DNA from: Fen-1254 sp963769605
Lineage (GTDB): Bacteria; Bacteroidota; Ignavibacteria; UBA10030
DNA length: 64,000 nucleotides
Assembly (NCBI GenBank): GCA_963769605.1
Contig: CAVYML010000009.1
Coordinates: 744,001 to 808,000, forward strand
Direction of reading: 5' to 3'
The notes below the pieces were generated by a model, which searched no databases, had not been told where the DNA came from, and saw only the letters and a program-made list of their open reading frames with translations. A program made the translations under genes and the position numbers. Below, in pieces: positions 58,198 to 64,000 of this stretch (position 1 is the first letter of the stretch; every line of letters starts with the position of its first letter).

Positions 58198-60050
58198 TAT
58201 ATTCCGGCTTTTATGCCGACATTGAAAGTACGTCCCGGCATCGGGTAGCCGTAGATAGTTTGATAGGATTCATTTAATATATTCCGGCTTCCGATAGAAA
58301 GAGAAATTTTTTCTGTTACTTGTGCCGCCACCCTAATTTCCACGTTTGTATAATCAGACAGCTGTTTTAACATGTAATCCGTTTGATCGGTTCCGTAAAT
58401 CGTATTAACATATTGCGCCGAAAGCAAAAATGTCAGAATATTATAGCGGTATTCTCCGCCGATAAATGCTTTATGTTTTGGAACGGCTTGTGAAATATCC
58501 GGCTTGTCGGTAAAGGAATAATTTGCGTTGATGGTGAAACGATCGAAAGGAAGTAATTGTGCCGAACATTCCACTCCGTCACGATGAAATCCGCCTGTGT
58601 TCCAGGATTCCTTTGCATACCAAGTATCGACGATGGTATTTTGTGCATCAATAACATATCCGGCAACATCGATAGATGCACAATGGCCGAATTGGTGTGA
58701 AACTCCGATCTCATAGTTCCAAAGATCTTCCGGCTGTAATGTTCCATCCCTTGGGATCAATTGATAGATTTCAAAAATCTGAGGTGCACGGTATCCCCGT
58801 CCGACCGATGCGCGAATGTTCGTTTCCTCCGTAAGTTTGTATGTAATGCCTGCCTGCGGTATAGCAATATCACCGAAATATGTATTGTATGCGTAGCGAA
58901 TGCCGGCATTTGCCAGCAGCCGGTCAAAAAAGATTTGTTGTACGCTTACATAACCGGCATAATCTTGGATCGAATGCTTTCCAAAATCATCGTTCGTATT
59001 CGATGCAGTTCCTCCGTTTTGTTGTACATCAATACCGGCATTGATAGTGTTGCCGGTAAACATGTTCAATGTTTGATAGGCTGTTGCGATAATCTGGTGA
59101 TCATTGGAAATCCAGCTGTAGTTTGGATCCCCGGGAGAAAGTTCATTGTGCCCTAAATTATATACAAAGCTGATGCCGCCCTTTGATGCTCCGAAATCAT
59201 TTTCAAGTGCTGCACCGATATATCCGCGTTGAATGTGCATCCAGTTATTCGTGTAGGGCTGTGTAACCTGTCCTGGGTCGAACGTGTTAAATTGAGTATA
59301 GCTTCCATCTAAGGAGACTTTATACTGCTCGTTTAATTGATCGGATGTTTTAAGATAACCGCTGTTGGCCGTATATTCCGACCAGGGCCGTGAACCATCC
59401 GTGTGCTCATGTGTAAAGGAACCCAAAATATTCCAATCGTTTTCCTGATATCCAAGATGCATGCCGTATTGCTGTGCATCGTAGCTTCCATATGAAACCG
59501 ATGCATTCCCCTCGAGACCGTTTTGCTGAGATGAATGCGTAATAATATTGATGACGCCGCCCATTGCATTGGAACCATAGAGCATCGATGCAGGTCCTCG
59601 TATGACTTCAATCCGTTCAATATTGGCAGAGAGATAACTGTCGTCGATCGGATGTCCATACCATCCCATATATTGCGGGCGCCCGTCAATTAAAGTCAGC
59701 ACTTCATTGTTCGGACCGTTCTGACTTTCACCGATACCTCGAATGTTGATTTGTCCGGAGGGCGTATTGATGCCGAATCCAAGAACATCCCTTTCGGTAA
59801 CGAATACACCCGGAACTTCCTGACTGATCAGAGAGAAAATAGATTCTTCCGGATTAGCATTAATTTCATCGGCAGGGATAACGCTGATGGACGGCGAAAC
59901 TAAGTTACGCGGAGTTTCTGTTTTAGTTGCCGTTACCGTTATAGGGTTAAGATTATAGACTTTAGTTGTATCGCTTTTTACCGGAGATTGCGCTAAAAGA
60001 ATGCAGGGAACAATAAGAAAAAAAGCGTTGAATATAATATTCTTTATCAT
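58197..60050 (-). CDS. TonB-dependent outer-membrane receptor
   Basis: A 617-residue receptor. Signal peptide about 1-20 (FFLIVPCILLAQ), TonB box region NPITVTATKTETP, plug domain with GVFVTERDVLG and INIRGIGESQNGPNN, RIEVIRGPASMLYGSNAMGGVINI, then the 22-strand barrel ending YPMPGRTFNVGIKAGI. Length fits BtuB/metal-chelate receptors. Neighbouring nikR and the hydrogenase suggest a nickel chelate as cargo, but cobalamin or another metal complex is possible. The promoter at 60102-60130 carries a direct repeat. Confidence 0.92.
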   Translation of the reverse strand: MIKNIIFNAFFLIVPCILLAQSPVKSDTTKVYNLNPITVTATKTETPRNLVSPSISVIPADEINANPEESIFSLISQEVPGVFVTERDVLGFGINTPSGQINIRGIGESQNGPNNEVLTLIDGRPQYMGWYGHPIDDSYLSANIERIEVIRGPASMLYGSNAMGGVINIITHSSQQNGLEGNASVSYGSYDAQQYGMHLGYQENDWNILGSFTHEHTDGSRPWSEYTANSGYLKTSDQLNEQYKVSLDGSYTQFNTFDPGQVTQPYTNNWMHIQRGYIGAALENDFGASKGGISFVYNLGHNELSPGDPNYSWISNDHQIIATAYQTLNMFTGNTINAGIDVQQNGGTASNTNDDFGKHSIQDYAGYVSVQQIFFDRLLANAGIRYAYNTYFGDIAIPQAGITYKLTEETNIRASVGRGYRAPQIFEIYQLIPRDGTLQPEDLWNYEIGVSHQFGHCASIDVAGYVIDAQNTIVDTWYAKESWNTGGFHRDGVECSAQLLPFDRFTINANYSFTDKPDISQAVPKHKAFIGGEYRYNILTFLLSAQYVNTIYGTDQTDYMLKQLSDYTNVEIRVAAQVTEKISLSIGSRNILNESYQTIYGYPMPGRTFNVGIKAGI

Positions 60051-60052
60051 GG

Positions 60053-60164
60053 AAGGATCCTTTGCTTTATCAACATTGAAGGAGCAAACAATTGTGCTAT
60101 TAATATAATATACGTGCTACGAATAAGCAAGGAATGTTTTTCAAAGAATATAAAAGGATCCTTT
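60053..60164. repeat. pair of AAGGATCCTT palindromes around the receptor promoter
   Basis: AAGGATCCTT at 60053-60062 overlaps the ribosome site of the receptor gene, and AAAGGATCCTTT at 60153-60164 lies just upstream of the -35 box, 100 bp apart. The 60051-60472 gap otherwise holds the promoter and repeat copy E. Confidence 0.5.
60094..60130 (-). promoter_or_regulatory. promoter and candidate operator of the TonB receptor
   Basis: Minus strand: TTGCTT (60125-60130), 17-bp spacer, TATATT (60102-60107). The 6-bp direct repeat TAGCAC occurs at 60094-60099 and 60114-60119, start to start 20 bp (two helix turns), one copy in the spacer and one at the start site. The place fits a repressor site. 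NikR, encoded downstream, is a candidate, but its known sites are inverted repeats. Confidence 0.55.
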
Positions 60165-60346
60165 CATAACCATACCCGATAATCCTGTGCATGGATGTTC
60201 ACTGTTGGATTATCCGCAGGAATTTAAAACCAGCTAATGGAAAATTAAAAGTCGGTAACGATTTTTTTTCACAGGCTTTTTTATTTCGTTTTTTTCTCTT
60301 ACTTTTTCTTCTTTCAAGCACAATAATATTCGAGTATATTAAAGAG

Positions 60347-60468
60347 TAATAAATGGCCAATGGTGAATTGTAAATTAACGTTGCTGTAGTTCTTAGTCAT
60401 TTTAACATCAGCACTGCGAACATAGCACGCCCACTATTCACTATTGACTTTTCACCATTTACTTTATT
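60347..60468. repeat. intergenic element with AAATGG/CCATTT inverted ends, copy E
   Basis: TAATAAATGG..ATGGTGAA at the left and TTCACCATTTACTTTATTA at the right are inverted ends of a 122-bp element just before the amidohydrolase gene. CAGCACTGCGAA lies inside, as in copy D at 28730-28831. Confidence 0.6.
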
Positions 60469-60472
60469 AAAC

Positions 60473-61336
60473 ATGCTTATCGATTTTCACACACACGCAT
60501 TTGCAGAGAAAATTGCGGCCAAAGCCGTCGATCAGCTCATCAATTATTATAAACTCCACACATCGCATTCCGGAACCCTGGTGGAGCTTTTGCAGGAGGA
60601 GAATAAGATCAAGACTGATGCGGCTGTTCTTTTGGTCGCAGCAACAAAAGCTTCCCAGGTTGCCCCGGCAAACGATTGGGTGCTTTCCGTCAAGACATCT
60701 TCGCTTATAAACCGCGATAATTCAAATCCTTATTCCAGCTTGCCTGACTTAATCCCATTTGGGACATTTCATCCGGACGATCCAGATTGGCCTTCTGAAA
60801 TCGACCGCCTGCGCCAGGCCGGATGCCGCGGCTTTAAACTCCATCCCGAATTTCAAGGTATCGATCTCGCAGACCCGCGCCTTAATCCATTCTTCGAAGC
60901 CATCGCCGGAAAATTTATGGTCCTTTTTCACATGGGAGATGCGGTTAAAACGTCTGCGAACAAGAGCACACCCAAAAAACTGGCAGCGATTCTCGACCGG
61001 TTTCCGTCCTTGACAGTTATTGCCGCCCACATGGGAGGATATTGTTTTTGGCAGGAATCACTCGAAGAATTGGCAGGCCGCAAGTTGTATCTCGATACAT
61101 CAAGCACGCTTCCCTACATCGAAAAAAACTTGTTCAAAAAAATCGTCTTCAAACACGGAACAGACCGCATTTTATTCGGCAGCGATTATCCATTGCATTC
61201 TCCCGCACAGGCGCTCGCTGAAATCGATTCGCTTGGCTGGCTTTCATCCTCGCAAAAAGAAAAAATCCTCGGCGCTAATGCGGCAGCCCTCCTCGGAATA
61301 AATCGTGCTCGAACAACCGCTTCCTCCCTGCCTTAA
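60473..61336 (+). CDS. TIM-barrel amidohydrolase (Amidohydro_2 family)
   Basis: A 287-residue metal-dependent hydrolase or decarboxylase. N-terminal HxH in IDFHTHAFAEKIA, GCRGFKLHPEFQG, FHMGDA, VIAAHMGGYCFW (His), LYLDTSST, and C-terminal Asp in RILFGSDYPLHSP. This is the pattern of the ACMSD/2-pyrone-dicarboxylate-like branch. Substrate is not known. It begins 5 bp after repeat element E and shows no clear ribosome site. Confidence 0.85.
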   Translation: MLIDFHTHAFAEKIAAKAVDQLINYYKLHTSHSGTLVELLQEENKIKTDAAVLLVAATKASQVAPANDWVLSVKTSSLINRDNSNPYSSLPDLIPFGTFHPDDPDWPSEIDRLRQAGCRGFKLHPEFQGIDLADPRLNPFFEAIAGKFMVLFHMGDAVKTSANKSTPKKLAAILDRFPSLTVIAAHMGGYCFWQESLEELAGRKLYLDTSSTLPYIEKNLFKKIVFKHGTDRILFGSDYPLHSPAQALAEIDSLGWLSSSQKEKILGANAAALLGINRARTTASSLP

Positions 61337-61632
61337 ATTAAATTTAAATCTTATTTTGGTCCTGTCAAAACAGTATTTAAGAACTGTAGACTGCGACATT
61401 GTGCATAATGAATTTTTTAATATTTCCAAGCTTAGCCAATTCTTTGCGGTATTCGTTTTCACTTCCACTATCATTTGCATTTTCATTTAAACGGCACGTG
61501 TCGTTATGACATTGATTCAGCGGTTTTTTTCCTCTGTCAAGTACGGCATTCGTGTTCCATGATAATTTTTCCGACAATTGTTCAAATATTTTCGTATTTT
61601 ATTTTTTAGATATGGTTTTTCTTTAGGAGTTC

Positions 61633-62247
61633 ATGAGACCCGAACAATCCTCACCTCGCGCAGAACGTCGCGAATACTTCGATCGGCTTGCGTCGAATTG
61701 GAACGATGAATTATCCCCGGAGGATGAGTCTTTTTTGCATACGATGCTGCATCTTATCGAAACGCCTCCCGAACTCGGCAAAAAGGTACTGGATATCGGC
61801 TGCGGCACCGGAGTTCTATTCCCATTTTTCGAAGAATGGGACATGGTCGCGCTCGATTTTTCCAGCGAAATGCTGAGTCGCGCCCGCAAAAGAGGAGCAC
61901 GTCATATTGTCGAATACGTCCACGCGGATGCGCACAGGCTGCCGTTTCTCACCGATTCGTTCGCCCGAATCGTGATGATGTCCGTATTCCCCCACTTCGA
62001 CGATCCGGCAGCAGTACTTCAAGAGACATACCGGGTTCTTAGACCCAAAGGAATAACAGCTTTGATTCACCTCAAAGACGCGGAGACAGTCAATCACACT
62101 CATGTACAGGCTGGCGGCGCTATTAAAAACGATCGACTGCCGGAAATCGGCGTTTTAAAATCCATGGTGCGTTCAACTGGTTTTGAGATTTGCCATACCC
62201 AATCGGAGGATCGCCTGGCGCTTATCTGCAGAAAGCCTCCCCTCTAA
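61633..62247 (+). CDS. class I SAM-dependent methyltransferase
   Basis: A 204-residue methyltransferase. Motif I KVLDIGCGTGVLFPF (about 56-70), motif II ALDFSSEMLSRA, HADAHRLPFLTDSFARIV and LQETYRVLRPKGITALIHL fit the UbiE/COQ5-like group. AGGAG lies 5 nt before the ATG. C-terminal part is short. The preceding 296 bp (61337-61632) holds no feature I can support. Substrate is not known. Confidence 0.9.
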   Translation: MRPEQSSPRAERREYFDRLASNWNDELSPEDESFLHTMLHLIETPPELGKKVLDIGCGTGVLFPFFEEWDMVALDFSSEMLSRARKRGARHIVEYVHADAHRLPFLTDSFARIVMMSVFPHFDDPAAVLQETYRVLRPKGITALIHLKDAETVNHTHVQAGGAIKNDRLPEIGVLKSMVRSTGFEICHTQSEDRLALICRKPPL

Positions 62248-62352
62248 CAAAGCCCCTACCATTCTCCTGCGCCAGTAGGCGAATACGAGTTCACATTCCT
62301 GTCTTTTCATAATTCCCCGAACCTGCAAGCATCTGCAAAAAAACACTTTGTT

Positions 62353-63588
62353 TTATTTTATGGAATCGATTTTTGCAGCAATTTCCGGTATCGCACTCTT
62401 GGGTACCATAATGCCCAGCATCTTAAGCTTTACAAAGTCCTCCTGGAAAAAATAATAACCGGGATGGGAATTGTTTCGTGATCCTGCTCCTGAATCTTTT
62501 ATAAGATACCAATCCTTGCCGTCTTTTTCCGTATAGCCGACCATATGAATTCCATGATCATCGCCAGTCGTTCCGTTCTTGTAACGGAAGATACGAGCAT
62601 TCTCATCGATGTATTCCGACGGAATATCGAACGTCGGTATAACGGCGATGCCGGCATGCCCATCGATCCCAGGTTCTGATACATCTCCACCGATAACGAT
62701 CGTATACCCCGAACGGATCAAGGTTTTAATCGTACTCATAAACACATCGAGCGGAAGATTAAAATATTCTTTGCTGTGCCACCAGTTGTCCTCGACATCG
62801 TATTCCGACCATGCATAGGCAGGACGATCGGACAAAGAGATAAGATCGACATATTCGTCGACATTGAACTTCAGCACGTTCGTAAGATATTCTTTCGGAG
62901 TCATTTTTTTATTCTCGATCGTTATAACGGAAGGCGGCTCGCCGATGTAATGATTGAGAATTGCTTTGACGGTTTTTTCGACGGCATCCTCATCCCATGC
63001 GTTCGACGCTTTGACCGATTTTAAGTATGCGTCCAGATCGTCGAACAATTTTGTATGATCGTGAAATGGCTGAGCGTTGAGAAGTCCGGTGTATGCTTCT
63101 TCCGGAACGATTCCGTATTTTTTCCATATCCTTTGCACAGCATTTGATTCCGAACCCTGACCGAACGATTGGTCGCCGCGGGCGCGTACAAAGCCGTTCG
63201 CTTTTTCAACATATTCCCAATACACCGTATAGAGTTCGGACAACTTGACCCGGCGTTTTGACAAACGATAAATTTCTGATTCAAAATATGAGGTCGCTGA
63301 AAAACACCAGCACATACCCGAGTTTGCCTGTGAAACCGGCTTGTTGTGCCAGTACCGGGTAAATTCATCGAGAGTCTTGGGGGGATTGAACATGTTGAAA
63401 TCGACAAGAATCTTTTTCTTCGCCGGTTTATCCTTTTTATAAAACTTGTCCAGCGAAGTTGTTATGGAATCCCAGAATTCGTTCTTCGTATCGACAAAGA
63501 CAGCCTTATCGCGCCGTGTTGTTTGTGAAAAAACAAATCCGAATATAGTAGAACCGAGAATGAAAGAGTAAATGATTTTTTTATACAT
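62353..63588 (-). CDS. secreted papain-fold C1-family peptidase (bleomycin hydrolase-like)
   Basis: About 411 residues; the start at 63588 has GGAGAA 4 nt upstream and gives a signal peptide (YSFILGSTIFGFVFSQ). Active site: NSGMCWCFSATSYFESE with the catalytic Cys in MCWCF, and GDDHGIHMVGYTE with the His. The third position, normally Asn in N-S-W, reads WYLIKDSGAGS, so Asp replaces Asn. The family includes the Bacteroidota aminopeptidase C group acting on peptides in the periplasm. It is downstream of the receiver-like gene at the window end. Confidence 0.87.
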   Translation of the reverse strand: MYKKIIYSFILGSTIFGFVFSQTTRRDKAVFVDTKNEFWDSITTSLDKFYKKDKPAKKKILVDFNMFNPPKTLDEFTRYWHNKPVSQANSGMCWCFSATSYFESEIYRLSKRRVKLSELYTVYWEYVEKANGFVRARGDQSFGQGSESNAVQRIWKKYGIVPEEAYTGLLNAQPFHDHTKLFDDLDAYLKSVKASNAWDEDAVEKTVKAILNHYIGEPPSVITIENKKMTPKEYLTNVLKFNVDEYVDLISLSDRPAYAWSEYDVEDNWWHSKEYFNLPLDVFMSTIKTLIRSGYTIVIGGDVSEPGIDGHAGIAVIPTFDIPSEYIDENARIFRYKNGTTGDDHGIHMVGYTEKDGKDWYLIKDSGAGSRNNSHPGYYFFQEDFVKLKMLGIMVPKSAIPEIAAKIDSIK

Positions 63589-63760
63589 AAGTTCTCCAAT
63601 GTCAGAAAATGTCATACGTTGTATGAAGAATGTAGGAAGGATTCTATTTGATGTCAAATAATGGCTTACCAAGACAGGTGAACCGGCAAACGCGAACGAG
63701 AACCCAAGAGGGAAAAAAAACACAAATCTGTCTCAGAGAAAGGGTTTGCAAATGCAATGG

Positions 63761-63777
63761 AGAGTTTTTAAAACTCT
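63761..63777. terminator. short perfect hairpin between genes
   Basis: AGAGTTTT / AAAACTCT with a single-base loop, then TTTT on the plus strand. It lies 25 bp past the stop of the gene at 63802 (minus strand). The minus-strand T-run is weak, so terminator use is uncertain. Confidence 0.4.
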
Positions 63778-63801
63778 TTTGCAAAAACCACTAAATCAAA
63801 C

Positions 63802-64000
63802 TTATTTCAGCATATCCTGAACGGTTTGATGTATCAATTGAACATCTGCGGGCTTAAAGAAAATGTGCGCAGCCGTCTTTTCGATGACGGCATTTAGTTC
63901 CGGCGACAGAAGACGTGAGGCGCGAAGCACAATGAGAGGAATCGTTGAAGCATAAGTATCAAGAATCGCAAGTTGTTTGACAATATCATCCGAGAATGAG
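63802..64000 (-). CDS. receiver-domain-like protein, C-terminal part only
   Basis: The frame is open to the right window edge; 65 codons are visible, ending in MLK and TAA. The pattern fits the last third of a response-regulator receiver domain: TIPLIVLRASRLLSPE (beta 4 / helix 4) and AAHIFFKPADVQLIHQTV, with FFKP carrying the conserved Lys-Pro of beta 5 and the final helix after it. It ends right after the receiver, so it is a single-domain type or the C-terminal receiver of a longer protein. The phospho-acceptor Asp would be outside the window. Confidence 0.65.
   Translation of the reverse strand, partial: SFSDDIVKQLAILDTYASTIPLIVLRASRLLSPELNAVIEKTAAHIFFKPADVQLIHQTVQDMLK

Noticed and set aside
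1..64000. tRNA, rRNA, prophage or insertion sequence
   Set aside because: No cloverleaf-like intergenic sequence, integrase, transposase or phage structural gene was found by reading; a tRNAscan-SE run would settle the tRNA question.

Overview
The window looks like a chromosomal segment of a Bacteroidota/Chlorobiota-group bacterium, most like the Ignavibacteria. That placement is inference. It rests on a secreted protein with a type IX secretion-type C-terminal domain (NPFNP motif, 3606-4595), GroEL ending in a Gly-Met-rich tail, GH92/GH29/GH27 glycan genes, an NAD-linked Hox hydrogenase, and compact operons with many ATGA overlaps. Promoters I could read are of the TTGACA-17 bp-TATNTT type with exact spacing, not the Bacteroidales -33/-7 type. 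I saw no phage, insertion sequence, CRISPR array, rRNA or tRNA.

Layout. 0-5 kb: TPR protein, secreted esterase, tagaturonate epimerase, secreted lamin-tail protein. 5-15 kb: two GNAT acetyltransferases, a GT39 membrane glycosyltransferase, then a glycan block (GH92, deoC, GH29, GH27) and a divergent NAD-dependent epimerase. GH29, GH27 and the epimerase are each broken by one in-frame stop codon, all within about 3.7 kb. 15-26 kb: esterase-TPR protein, groES-groEL with a perfect CIRCE on a perfect promoter, ECF sigma/anti-sigma pair, aldehyde dehydrogenase + SDR, and cysE-cysK preceded by a promoter and a possible 11-codon Cys-rich leader ORF. 26-33 kb: carA, clpP, and a 1248-residue TPR/DUF3857/transglutaminase protein.

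33-40 kb is a whole transcription unit for a bidirectional [NiFe] hydrogenase: hypA-hypB-hoxE-hoxF-hoxU-hoxY-hoxH-protease. 40-48 kb carries purN-purH followed by mreB-mreC-mreD-mrdA-rodA, so purine synthesis and the rod-shape machinery are co-directional. 48-57 kb is mixed: metallo-beta-lactamase fold lipoprotein, beta-hydroxyacid dehydrogenase, Tat-exported dipeptide-epimerase-like enolase, LysE exporter, HAD phosphatase, phosphoesterase, peroxiredoxin, epimerase, DUF116 protein. 57-60 kb: nikR faces a TonB-dependent receptor whose stop codon overlaps the start of a small membrane protein; with the Ni hydrogenase this suggests a nickel-uptake module. 60-64 kb: amidohydrolase, methyltransferase, C1-family peptidase and the end of a receiver-domain-like protein.

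Intergenic DNA is not empty: a 59-bp palindromic element occurs three times, a second element with AAATGGTGAA inverted ends occurs at least twice, and several clear hairpin terminators mark operon ends.
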